NCBI GenBank assembly: GCA_900546885.1
Contig: UREN01000054.1
Coordinates: forward strand, 1 to 12,263
Direction: 5' to 3'
Origin: an uncultured Oscillospiraceae bacterium
GTDB lineage: Bacteria; Bacillota; Clostridia; Oscillospirales; Ruminococcaceae
DNA length: 12,263 bases
Every line of letters starts with the position of its first letter. Positions within the stretch are counted from its first letter, which is position 1. Under the pieces are notes generated by a model. The model was not told the DNA's origin, did no database searches, and saw only the letters and a list, made by a program, of their open reading frames with translations. Shown here piece after piece: positions 1 to 7,605 of this stretch. The translations under genes were made by a program, and so were the position numbers.

Positions 1-71
1 TTTTTTTTTTTTTAATGATACGGCGACCACCGAGATCTACACTCTTTCCCTACACGACGCTCTTCCGATCT
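1..71 (+). other. Untrimmed Illumina P5/TruSeq adapter with leading poly-T (artefact)
   Basis: Bases 1-13 are all T. Bases 14-71 match the 58-base Illumina universal adapter exactly, from AATGATACGGCGACC at 14 to GACGCTCTTCCGATCT ending at 71. Flow-cell P5 oligonucleotides carry a T spacer before this sequence, which fits the T run. The segment is open in all relevant frames. On the plus strand it encodes the familiar artefact peptide MIRRPPRSTLFPYTTLFRS, fused in frame to the first gene. On the minus strand it encodes a tail ending SEERRVGKECRSRWSPYH. It is library-construction sequence, not genome, and it marks a contig end. No gene start should be placed here. Confidence 0.99.
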
Positions 72-1031
72 GGGGCGGCGGCACAGGGCTTTCGCGCTGC
101 GGCGCAGCCGGCCCGCCGTGCGGCCGAAAAAAAGCGCCGCCTGAAAAAGCTGCGCGGCCGCCGCGAAAGCGCGGCCATTGCCGCGGGCGGCCACCTGGCC
201 ATGGGCGCTTTGTTTACGGCGCTGGCCGTTACCACCGCCATCGAGGACGGCTGGGCGGGCGTGCCGGTGCTGGCCGTGTTTGCGGTGTGGGGCTTTGTCA
301 GCGGTGTTTTCAAGGTGCGCAAGGCCAGGCGCCTGCGCCTGCTGGTGGGCTATATGACGGTGCTGGAAGACCGCTCGTACTGCCGCGTCAGCGAGCTGGC
401 GGCGGCCACCAGCCGCACGGAAAAGGCCGTGCTGGCAGATGTGCGCCGCTTTTTGCAGATGGGAGAGATGGAGGGCATGTACCTCTCGCCAGACGGCGCC
501 CGCCTGTTCACGGGCCGCACCGCATACCTTGCCTATCTGGCCCAGCAGGAGGCGGCCGGCCGGGCGCAGCAGCCGGAAGAACCTGCCGCGGAGGCAGCCG
601 CGCCCACGGTGAGCGAAGTGTACGAGAGCTTTTTGCAGGAGCTGGGCGCCGAAAAGGCGCGCATCCGCGACAAAGAGGTGTGCGCCAAGGTGGAAAAGCT
701 GGAGCGCCACACCCGGCAGATTGCCGCCTGGCTGAAGCAGCACCCGGGCAAAGAGGCCAGTGTGCGCCGCTTTTCGGGCTATTACCTGCCCACGGTGCTG
801 AAACTGCTGCGCACCTACAACGAGGTGGAGCAGCACGCCGGTGACAGCAGCGTGGCCAGCGGCATTCAGCAGGAGATTGGCGATATTCTGGAAACCATCG
901 ACAAGGCTTTTGTCACCTTGCACGACGGCCTTTTGGAGGATACGGCGCTGAATGTCTCGGCCGAGATCAGCGCTTTAGAGACCGTGCTGGCACAGGACGG
1001 CCTTGTGCAGGACGGCATGGCCGGGCAGTGA
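72..1031 (+). CDS. XpaC-family membrane protein with winged-helix-like domain, 5' partial
   Basis: The frame is open from the adapter junction and ends with TGA at 1029-1031, giving 319 visible residues; the true start is lost off the contig end. In order it shows a basic stretch (about residues 14-31, rich in Arg and Lys) and two hydrophobic segments (about 34-57 and 62-80). A winged-helix-like region follows (about 92-152, with VSELAAATSRTEKAVLADVRRFL), then an Ala/Glu/Pro linker (about 158-180) and a C-terminal helical domain (about 181-315). The C-terminal part carries RRFSGYYLPTVLKLLRTYNE and a late AQDGL motif, typical of the XpaC family (5-bromo-4-chloroindolyl phosphate hydrolysis protein). 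The family's biochemical role is unclear; in other Firmicutes it is often linked to TelA-like toxic-anion-resistance genes. It is probably a membrane protein with a cytoplasmic C-terminus. It is paralogous to the next gene, 96 bases downstream. The family call is fairly firm; a cellular function is not given. Confidence 0.85.
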   Translation, partial: GAAAQGFRAAAQPARRAAEKKRRLKKLRGRRESAAIAAGGHLAMGALFTALAVTTAIEDGWAGVPVLAVFAVWGFVSGVFKVRKARRLRLLVGYMTVLEDRSYCRVSELAAATSRTEKAVLADVRRFLQMGEMEGMYLSPDGARLFTGRTAYLAYLAQQEAAGRAQQPEEPAAEAAAPTVSEVYESFLQELGAEKARIRDKEVCAKVEKLERHTRQIAAWLKQHPGKEASVRRFSGYYLPTVLKLLRTYNEVEQHAGDSSVASGIQQEIGDILETIDKAFVTLHDGLLEDTALNVSAEISALETVLAQDGLVQDGMAGQ

Positions 1032-1127
1032 CGCTGCCTGCGCCGCAAAAAGGGGGAAACGCGGTTGGAGATTATTGTTCTTATTCTCTTTCTCACCGTG
1101 GTGATGCCGCGGCTGAAGGAAATGAGC

Positions 1128-2201
1128 ATGCCGAAAAAATTTACCGATTCCGGCGCAAAATTCTATGCGCCCAACCTGAACGCAAACGGCGCGGCCCGGG
1201 CGCGCCGCCCCGCGCCGGCGGACGGCGGCACGCTGGCAAAGCAGCTGCTGGGCGGGGCCGTGGGCGTGGGCTGTGCGGCGCTGTGCGTGCTGTTTGCCTG
1301 CGTGGGGCTGAGCCAGCTGGCCGAAAACGCCTTTTTTATCTATTCGCTGAGCTCGGCTGTGACGGTGGCCGCCGATGTGGCGCAGTATGGCCTGCTGAGC
1401 CTTGCGTTCGGCAAGCTTTCCCAGCTGGGCTTCCGCCTGCTTGAGCGGGTGAAGAACTTTCGAAGGTACCGCGACATCATCAATTTGCAGGAGGCCTGCC
1501 CGCTGGCGGACATTGCCCGCGCCTCGGGGCGCAGCGTGGCTGCCGTGGAAAAAGATTTGAAAGACCTGGTGCGCCGGGGCTATTTCCCCTTTGGCTTTGT
1601 AGATGACGAGACGGGCTGCTTTTGGGCCAACAACGCCGTGTGGCGGCTGAAAAACCCCCAGCGCGCCAAGCAGCAGGACGAACAGGCCCGTGCAAAGCCG
1701 CGCCGCAAAAAGGCCAAAAAGCCTGCATCGGCACAGCCGCAAAGCGCCTTTGCCGCGCAAAGCCAGAACTTTTTGCGCGAGCTGGACGCACAGATTAAAG
1801 AGATTGACGACGAAGAAATTGCCAAAAGCGCGCGCGGCATCCGCGAAAAGGCGCAGGATATTTTTGAATGGGTGCAAAGCCACCCCGGCGCGCAGGACGA
1901 CGTGCGCCGCTTTTGCGATTACTATATGCCCACCACGCTGCGCCTTTTGAAGGTGTACAACGAGGTGGAGCCGCACACGGCCTCCAGCGAGGCCGCGGCC
2001 AATGTGCGCAACGAGGTGCGCGATGTGCTGGCCCCGGTGAACGATGCCTTTGCCAACCTGCTGGACAGCCTTTTGCAGGCCGCCGCGCTGGATGTGAGCG
2101 CCGAGGCCGGCGCCCTGAAGGCCGTGCTTTCGCAGGAGGGCCTTGTAGAGGGCGGCCTGGCCATGCATGCGGCGCCAAAGACTGAGGAAAAGGAACGATG
2201 A
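1128..2201 (+). CDS. XpaC-family membrane protein with winged-helix-like domain (second copy)
   Basis: A 357-residue product from ATG 1128, which has GAAGGA at 1115-1120 with a 7-base spacer. An upstream TTG at 1065 with AGGGGG at 1051-1056 would add 21 residues. I prefer 1128 because the added stretch is AT-ending in codon use and would add an extra hydrophobic helix not seen in the paralogue. In order: two hydrophobic segments (about 39-62 and 68-97), and a winged-helix-like region (about 113-174, with ADIARASGRSVAAVEKDL and RGYFPFGFVDDETG). A very basic linker follows (188-200, PRRKKAKK), then a helical XpaC domain (about 208-345) with RRFCDYYMPTTLRLLKVYNE and SQEGL. It shares its layout and C-terminal motifs with the preceding gene, so the pair is a tandem duplication. 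Its stop is 6 bases before recJ, which suggests co-transcription. The molecular function is unknown. The winged-helix-like part resembles a module common in Firmicutes membrane proteins and need not bind DNA. Confidence 0.85.
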   Translation: MPKKFTDSGAKFYAPNLNANGAARARRPAPADGGTLAKQLLGGAVGVGCAALCVLFACVGLSQLAENAFFIYSLSSAVTVAADVAQYGLLSLAFGKLSQLGFRLLERVKNFRRYRDIINLQEACPLADIARASGRSVAAVEKDLKDLVRRGYFPFGFVDDETGCFWANNAVWRLKNPQRAKQQDEQARAKPRRKKAKKPASAQPQSAFAAQSQNFLRELDAQIKEIDDEEIAKSARGIREKAQDIFEWVQSHPGAQDDVRRFCDYYMPTTLRLLKVYNEVEPHTASSEAAANVRNEVRDVLAPVNDAFANLLDSLLQAAALDVSAEAGALKAVLSQEGLVEGGLAMHAAPKTEEKER

Positions 2202-2207
2202 CCCCCC

Positions 2208-4256
2208 ATGACGTATTGCCCATGGCGCCTTGCGCCGCAAGATGAAGATGCAGCCCGGCGCCTTGCCGCCGAAACCGGCATGCCGCAGCTTGTGTGCGGC
2301 GTTTTGGCCGCGCGCGGGTGCGGCACGCCCGAGGCGGCCCGGGCCCTGTGCGGGCCCGGCGGCCGTTTGGGCGACCCCATGCGCCTTTCGGGCATGCCGC
2401 AGGCGGTGGCGCGCATCCAGCAGGCCATCGACAACGGCGAGCGCATTGTGGTGTTCGGCGATTATGACGTGGACGGCGTGACAGCCACCGCGCTGTTGTA
2501 TACCTACCTGGACAGCGCGGGCGCCGACGTCTATTACAAGCTGCCCAGCCGCGGCGAGGACGGCTATGGCCTTTCCGAGGCGGCGGTGGAGCTGATGGAC
2601 GAAAAGGACGTCACGCTTATCATCACGGTGGACAGCGGCATTTCGGCCGCCGCGGCCGTGCGCCGCGCCAAAGAGCTGGGCATGGACGTGGTGGTGACAG
2701 ACCATCACCTGGCCCCCGCGCAGCTGCCCGAGGCCGCCGCCGTGGTGGACCCGCAGCAGCCCGGCGACGAGAGCGGCTGCGGCATGCTGGCCGGGGCCGG
2801 GGTGGCCTTTAAGCTGGTGTGCGCGCTGGAGGGCTGCGACGCGGAAGAGCTGCTGCCCGTGTATGGCGACCTTGCGGCCATTGGCACCGTGGCGGATATT
2901 ATGCCCCTGGTGGGCGAAAACCGCCGCATGGTAAAGGCGGGCCTGGCCCTGCTGCAGGAGACAGACCGCCCCGGCCTTGCCGCGCTGATTCGCCAGTGCG
3001 GGCTGGAGGGCAAGCGCCTGACGGCCGAGAACATCTCGTTTGCGCTGGCGCCGCGCCTGAACGCCGCGGGCCGCATGGACGACGCCACCGCCGCGCTGGA
3101 ACTGCTGCTTTGCGAGGACGAGGCGCAGGCCGCGGGCCTTGCCGCCGCCCTGGAGGAAAAGAACGCCGAGCGCCAGAAAACCGAACAGCACATTGCCCAA
3201 AGCGTGCTGGACACCCTTGCGGCCGACCCCTCTTACGAGACAGACCGCATCCTGGTGGTGTGGGGCGAGGGCTACCACCAGGGCGTCATTGGCATTGTGG
3301 CCTCGCGCATGGTGGAAAAATTCGGCAAGCCGGCCATTGTCATTGCCGTGGACGAGGCGGGCGAGGGCAAGGGCTCGGGCCGCAGCGTGCCGGGCGTTTC
3401 GCTGTACGACGCCATTGCGGCGTGCGCGCCGCTGCTGGTGCGCTATGGCGGGCACGCGCAGGCGGCCGGCCTTTCGGTGAAAAAAGAAAACCTTGGCGCG
3501 CTGCGCCGCGCCATCAACGCGTGGGCCGCGCAGCAGTACCCCGTGCCCGCCGCGCCGCCCATTGAGGTGGACACGCGCGTGCAGCTTGCGGCGCTGAGCT
3601 GCGAGGCCGTGGCAGGCCTGGAAAAGCTGGCACCCTTTGGTGCGGGCAACCCTGCGCCCCTGTTTCTTGTAGAAGACGCCCTGCTGGAGGGGGTGTACCC
3701 CCTGAGCGAGGGCAAGCATGTGCGCCTGCGCCTGCGCCAGGGCAGCGCTGTGCTGAACGCTGTGTATTTCGGCAAAGGGCCGGACACCCTGTGCTATGCG
3801 CCCGGCGCCCAGGTGGACGTGGTGCTGGCTTTGAGCATTTTTGAGGGCAAGGCGGGGCCCACGGTGTCTGCCCGCGTGAAGGACATGCGCCCCGCGGGCC
3901 TGAAGGACGATTACCTGGACACCCTGCTGCCCGCGCAGGCGGCGCTGGCAGGGGCTGTGCTGGGCCCGCACGAGGTGCAGCAGGTGTACCCCCAGCGCGA
4001 GGACACCGCGGCCGTATACCGCCTTTTGGCGGCGCACCCGGGCGGCATGTGCGCCGAAGATTTGCGCGGCATGTTTGCCCGCTGCGGCGCACAGCGCGCG
4101 GGCAAGGTGCTGGTGTCGCTGCGCGCTTTGTGCGAGCTGGGCCTTGTGCAGCAGCGGCAGGACGCGCGCGGCGAATTTTTGCACATTGTGCCCACACAGG
4201 GCAAAAAAGACCTTGCCGCTGCGCCCATTTTGCAGCGGCTGAGAGGGGGGAGCTGA
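2208..4256 (+). CDS. recJ: Single-stranded-DNA-specific 5'-3' exonuclease RecJ
   Basis: RecJ degrades single-stranded DNA 5' to 3' in RecF-pathway recombination, mismatch repair and base-excision repair. The 682-residue protein carries the DHH-family motifs in order: FGDYDVDG (83-90), VDSGIS (141-146), TDHH (164-167), GTVADIMPL (226-234) and RLNAAGRMDDA (283-293). The DHHA1 part follows with GYHQGVIGIVASR (355-367), GSGRS (389-393) and YGGHAQAAG (413-421). An OB-fold region is likely at about 450-570. The last ~100 residues look like an extra winged-helix-type domain, as in the longer Firmicutes RecJ proteins; the length lies between E. coli (about 577) and B. subtilis (about 786). All metal-binding motif residues appear intact. 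The start has a weak ribosome site (AAGGA, about 13 bases upstream), and translation may be coupled to the gene ending at 2201. The stop is 1 base before the rel ATG. Confidence 0.97.
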   Translation: MTYCPWRLAPQDEDAARRLAAETGMPQLVCGVLAARGCGTPEAARALCGPGGRLGDPMRLSGMPQAVARIQQAIDNGERIVVFGDYDVDGVTATALLYTYLDSAGADVYYKLPSRGEDGYGLSEAAVELMDEKDVTLIITVDSGISAAAAVRRAKELGMDVVVTDHHLAPAQLPEAAAVVDPQQPGDESGCGMLAGAGVAFKLVCALEGCDAEELLPVYGDLAAIGTVADIMPLVGENRRMVKAGLALLQETDRPGLAALIRQCGLEGKRLTAENISFALAPRLNAAGRMDDATAALELLLCEDEAQAAGLAAALEEKNAERQKTEQHIAQSVLDTLAADPSYETDRILVVWGEGYHQGVIGIVASRMVEKFGKPAIVIAVDEAGEGKGSGRSVPGVSLYDAIAACAPLLVRYGGHAQAAGLSVKKENLGALRRAINAWAAQQYPVPAAPPIEVDTRVQLAALSCEAVAGLEKLAPFGAGNPAPLFLVEDALLEGVYPLSEGKHVRLRLRQGSAVLNAVYFGKGPDTLCYAPGAQVDVVLALSIFEGKAGPTVSARVKDMRPAGLKDDYLDTLLPAQAALAGAVLGPHEVQQVYPQREDTAAVYRLLAAHPGGMCAEDLRGMFARCGAQRAGKVLVSLRALCELGLVQQRQDARGEFLHIVPTQGKKDLAAAPILQRLRGGS

Positions 4257-4257
4257 T

Positions 4258-6456
4258 ATGGCACTGACAAACGAGGGCATGGCCCGCGGCCCGGTGAAAA
4301 CGTATGAGGACCTGCGCGCCACCATTGCCGATTCCGGCCGCGCGTATGACGAAGAGAAAATACAGCGCGCCTATGCCCTGGCCGAGCGGGCCCACAAGGG
4401 GCAGCTGCGCCTTTCGGGCGAGAGCTATATCAGCCACCCGCTGGCCGTGGCCTGCCTTGTGGTAGACCTGGGCCTTGACACCGACAGCGTGGTGGCGGCC
4501 CTGCTGCACGACAGCGTGGAGGACACCGACACCACCCTGGACGATGTGAAAGCGCAGTTCGGCGCGGACGTGGCCCTGCTGGTGGACGGCGTGACCAAGC
4601 TGGGGCGCATCAAGTTTTCTTCTGTGGAAGAGCAGCAGGCCGAGAACCTGCGCAAGATGCTGATGGCCATGAGCCACGATGTGCGCGTGATGCTGATTAA
4701 GCTGTGCGACAGGCTGCACAACATGCGCACGGGCGATTCCTGGCCCGAGCAGAAGCGGCGCGACAAGGCGCTGGAGACAATGGAGGTGTACGCCCCCATT
4801 GCGCACCGTTTGGGCATGGCCAATGTGAAGGAAGAGCTGGAGGACCGCAGCCTGCAGTATCTGGACCCCGTGGGCTATGACGAGATACGCGCTTACCTTG
4901 CCAAAAACGGCGCGGCGGAAGATTTTATTGCCAACATTGCCGATAAAATCAAAGAGCGCCTGGCCGAGAACGGCATGGCGGGCTGCACCATCAAAAAGCG
5001 CGTGAAAAGCGTGTACGGCATCTACCGCAAAATGTATATCCAGAACCGCACGTTTGCCGAAATTTACGACGTGTACGCCGTGCGCATCATTCTGGACACC
5101 GTGGCCGAATGCTACAACGCGCTGGGCGTCATCCACGACATGTACCACCCCATTCCCAGCCGGTTCAAAGATTATATCTCTACCCCAAAGCCAAACATGT
5201 ATCAATCGCTGCACACCACCGTCATCGGGCATGAGGGCATCCCCTTCGAGGTGCAGATTCGCACCTGGGAGATGGACCAGACGGCCGAATACGGCGTGGC
5301 CGCGCACTGGAAATACAAGGCGGGGCTGGGCGGCAAGGCCGAAAAGCTGGACGACCGCGTGGCCTGGGTGCGCCAGCTGCTGGAGAGCCAGCGCGACAGC
5401 GACGACGCGGGCGATTTGCTGCGCGAGATAAAATCTGAGCTTCTGCCCGAAGAGGTGTTTGCCTTTACGCCCAAGGGCGACGTCATCAACCTGCCCGCGG
5501 GCGCCACGGCCATCGACTTTGCCTATGCCATCCATTCGGCGGTGGGCAACCGCATGGTGGGCGCCAAGGTGGACGGGCGCATTGTGCCCATTGACCACAA
5601 GGTGAACACGGGCGAAATTATTGAAGTGCTTACCGGCCCGCAGGATAAGGGCCCCAGCCGCGACTGGCTGAACATTGTGGTAACCAGCGAGGCGCGCAAC
5701 AAAATACGCAACTGGTTTAAAAAAGAGCGCAAGGAAGAGAACATTGCCGAGGGCCGCGCCGCGCTGGAGCGCGAGCTGCGCCGCAACCTCATCACCATCC
5801 CGGCCGAGGAATACGACGCCTTCATGACGGATATGGCGCGCCGCATGCGCCTGAACACGCCCGAAGAGCTGTACGCCGCCATCGGCTACGGCGGCATTCA
5901 GCTTTCGCGGCTGATGATTCGCATTAAGGACGAGGTGGCCAAGCAGGCCCGCGAGGCCGCGCCGCCGGCCGTCACCACCGTGCCCATCCGCAAGCAGAAG
6001 GCCACCGAGGGCGTCATTGTGGAAGGGCTGGACAACTGCCCCATCAAGTTTGCCAAGTGCTGCAACCCGCTGCCGGGCGACGAAATTGTGGGCTTCATCA
6101 CCCGCGGGTTCGGCGTGTCCATTCATAAAAAGGACTGCGCCAACGCCCGGGCCGGCATGGCGGGGGAGGATTCGGCCCGCTGGCTGCGCGCCTGGTGGGC
6201 GGAAAAGGCGTCGGAGAAAGAGACGTTCAAATCTTCGCTGGAGATCTCTGCCATGGACCGCGACGGCCTGGTGGCCGACGTGGCGGGCCTGATTGCCGAG
6301 ATGCGCCTGACGTGCTATGCCTTTTCGGCGCGCCAGCTTTCAGACGGGCGCGCCTCGCTGAACCTCACCATTGCCATCTCTTCCAAAGAACACCTTACGG
6401 GCGTCATTCAGCGCCTGAAAAAAATCAAAAGCGTGCTCAGCATCCAGCGCCTGTAA
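4258..6456 (+). CDS. rel: Bifunctional (p)ppGpp synthetase/hydrolase, Rel (RelA/SpoT family)
   Basis: Makes (p)ppGpp from GTP/GDP and ATP during amino-acid starvation and hydrolyses it otherwise, so it sets the stringent response. The 732-residue protein has the full long-RSH layout. The HD hydrolase has SYISHP (H60), LLHDSVEDT (H84, D85, E88, D89) and LCDRLHNM (D151). The synthetase has KSVYGIYRKM (250-259), YDVYAVRII (270-278), SRFKDYISTPK (301-311), YQSLHTT and EVQIRT (E331). The RFKD version (302-305) of the RXKD motif marks bifunctional enzymes, in contrast to the acidic EXDD of synthetase-only RelA. A TGS domain lies at about 400-460. The conserved-Cys region has C594, C601, C602, H623 and C627, and the C-terminal ACT domain spans about 657-732. 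All expected catalytic motifs are present. GGGGGAG at 4246-4252 is the ribosome site. It follows recJ directly; the apt gene usual between them in many Firmicutes is missing. Confidence 0.97.
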   Translation: MALTNEGMARGPVKTYEDLRATIADSGRAYDEEKIQRAYALAERAHKGQLRLSGESYISHPLAVACLVVDLGLDTDSVVAALLHDSVEDTDTTLDDVKAQFGADVALLVDGVTKLGRIKFSSVEEQQAENLRKMLMAMSHDVRVMLIKLCDRLHNMRTGDSWPEQKRRDKALETMEVYAPIAHRLGMANVKEELEDRSLQYLDPVGYDEIRAYLAKNGAAEDFIANIADKIKERLAENGMAGCTIKKRVKSVYGIYRKMYIQNRTFAEIYDVYAVRIILDTVAECYNALGVIHDMYHPIPSRFKDYISTPKPNMYQSLHTTVIGHEGIPFEVQIRTWEMDQTAEYGVAAHWKYKAGLGGKAEKLDDRVAWVRQLLESQRDSDDAGDLLREIKSELLPEEVFAFTPKGDVINLPAGATAIDFAYAIHSAVGNRMVGAKVDGRIVPIDHKVNTGEIIEVLTGPQDKGPSRDWLNIVVTSEARNKIRNWFKKERKEENIAEGRAALERELRRNLITIPAEEYDAFMTDMARRMRLNTPEELYAAIGYGGIQLSRLMIRIKDEVAKQAREAAPPAVTTVPIRKQKATEGVIVEGLDNCPIKFAKCCNPLPGDEIVGFITRGFGVSIHKKDCANARAGMAGEDSARWLRAWWAEKASEKETFKSSLEISAMDRDGLVADVAGLIAEMRLTCYAFSARQLSDGRASLNLTIAISSKEHLTGVIQRLKKIKSVLSIQRL

Positions 6457-6499
6457 AGGCGCGGCGCGCACGCAGAACACAGAAAGGCGGATGCATGCA

Positions 6500-6964
6500 A
6501 TGAAGGCAGTCATCCAGCGCGTGTCCCGCGCGCACATCACCATAGACGGCGTGGGCGAGCGGGCCATTGGCCCCGGCCTTGTCATTTTGCTGGGCGTGAA
6601 GGACACCGACACCCCCGCCATGTGCGCCAAACTGGCGCAGAAGTGCGCGGGCCTGCGCATTTTTGACGACGAGAACGGCGCGCTGAACCTCTCGGCCGAA
6701 GACCTTGGCTATGAGGCGCTGGTGGTTTCGAATTTTACGCTGTATGCCGATACCAAAAAGGGCAAGCGCCCGGGCTTTACACGCGCGGCAAAGCCGCCCG
6801 TCTCGGTAGATTGCTACAACGAGTTTGTGGCGCAGATGAAGCGCACGCGCCTTGCCGGCGTGCAGACGGGCGAGTTCGGCGCCGAAATGCACATCAGCCT
6901 TGTGAACGAGGGGCCCATCACCATTGTCATCGACACGGATGAATGGGCCGCAAAGGGCGAGTAG
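6500..6964 (+). CDS. dtd: D-aminoacyl-tRNA deacylase Dtd
   Basis: Dtd hydrolyses D-amino acids (and mischarged glycine) from tRNA in the cytoplasm, acting as a chirality proofreader. I choose the ATG at 6500 because the product then begins MKAVIQRVSRA, as in the family, and GGCGG at 6486-6490 sits 9 bases upstream; an in-frame ATG at 6491 would add three residues with poor spacing. The 154 residues match the usual 145-150. The two hallmark active-site motifs are present but slightly altered: SNFTL (77-81) in place of the common SQFTL, and NEGPIT (136-141) in place of NxGPVT, keeping the cis-proline Gly-Pro. VQTGEFGAEM (121-130) is also typical. It is 43 bases after rel and 27 before the hydrolase gene. 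The rel-dtd pairing is conserved in Firmicutes. Confidence 0.96.
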   Translation: MKAVIQRVSRAHITIDGVGERAIGPGLVILLGVKDTDTPAMCAKLAQKCAGLRIFDDENGALNLSAEDLGYEALVVSNFTLYADTKKGKRPGFTRAAKPPVSVDCYNEFVAQMKRTRLAGVQTGEFGAEMHISLVNEGPITIVIDTDEWAAKGE

Positions 6965-6991
6965 GCCCGCGCACAGAAAGGAACACACGCT

Positions 6992-7600
6992 ATGGAAATT
7001 TTGCATCTCACGGGCCCTGCGCCCCTTTACACCAACACCTTCCTTGTGCTGGACGGCGCGGGCACGGCCGTTGCCGTAGACCCGGCCGCAGACGCCCAGG
7101 CCTACCTGGCCCAGCTGGAAAAGCACGGCGCAAAGCTGGCGGCCATTTTGCTGACGCACGGCCATTTCGACCATGTGGGCGCCGTGCGCGCCCTGAAGCA
7201 GGCCACCGGCGCGCCGGTGCACCTGGCAAGGGCGGACGCCGGGGCGAGCCGCATGCTGCCCCTTGCCCCGCAGGATGTGGACGTGTTTGTGCAGGACGGC
7301 ATGGCCCTTTCCTTTGGCGGGCTTTCGCTGCGCGTGCTTGCCACGCCCGGCCACACGCAGGGCAGCGTGTGCTATTTGTGCGGCGGCACGCTGTTTTCCG
7401 GCGACACGCTGTTTGACGGCGATGTGGGCCGCACAGACCTTGCCGAATCGGTGCCCGCGCAGATGGCCCCCAGCCTGGCAAAACTGGGGCGGGAGGTGCC
7501 GCCCGAGGCGCAGGTGCTGCCCGGGCACGAAAGCTTTACCACCATGGCTGCCCAGCTTGCGAACAACCGCTGGCTGGCCGCGGCCTGCCGCGAGGGGTGA
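6992..7600 (+). CDS. Metallo-beta-lactamase-fold hydrolase, glyoxalase II-like
   Basis: A 202-residue cytoplasmic hydrolase with a binuclear metal site. The motifs are THGHFDH (H56, H58, D60, H61), PGHTQGS (H121), SGDTLF (D138) and LPGHE (H179). All seven usual ligands are present in the order seen in hydroxyacylglutathione-hydrolase-like proteins. The C-terminal substrate-binding domain of true glyoxalase II (about 250 residues) is largely absent, so the substrate cannot be named. Small proteins of this type between dtd and hemZ are common in Clostridia, which supports operon membership but not a specific reaction. GAAAGGAA at 6976-6983 is a good ribosome site for ATG 6992. The stop codon comes just before the hemZ GTG start. 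I would not call it a beta-lactamase. Confidence 0.93.
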   Translation: MEILHLTGPAPLYTNTFLVLDGAGTAVAVDPAADAQAYLAQLEKHGAKLAAILLTHGHFDHVGAVRALKQATGAPVHLARADAGASRMLPLAPQDVDVFVQDGMALSFGGLSLRVLATPGHTQGSVCYLCGGTLFSGDTLFDGDVGRTDLAESVPAQMAPSLAKLGREVPPEAQVLPGHESFTTMAAQLANNRWLAAACREG

Positions 7601-7605
7601 CGGGC

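Noticed and set aside
15..71. Apparent N-terminus of the first gene starting at ATG 15
   Set aside because: The ATG and the next 18 codons are adapter sequence, not genome.
12..923. Minus-strand frame ending in the adapter
   Set aside because: Its C-terminal residues are translated adapter and the remainder mirrors the XpaC gene.
975..4325. Very long minus-strand open frame (1116 codons) opposite recJ
   Set aside because: GC-rich plus-strand genes with G/C at third positions leave long antisense frames. This one is rich in His, Gln, Ala and Arg, has no recognisable domain, and lies opposite a clearly intact recJ.
3514..6126. Minus-strand open frame of 870 codons opposite recJ and rel
   Set aside because: Same antisense codon-bias effect. 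It spans two unmistakable plus-strand genes and contains low-complexity Pro/Arg/Ala sequence.
6992..7600. Calling the metallo-beta-lactamase-fold gene an antibiotic resistance gene
   Set aside because: Its motifs and size fit the glyoxalase II-like housekeeping hydrolases, and its place in a core operon argues against resistance.
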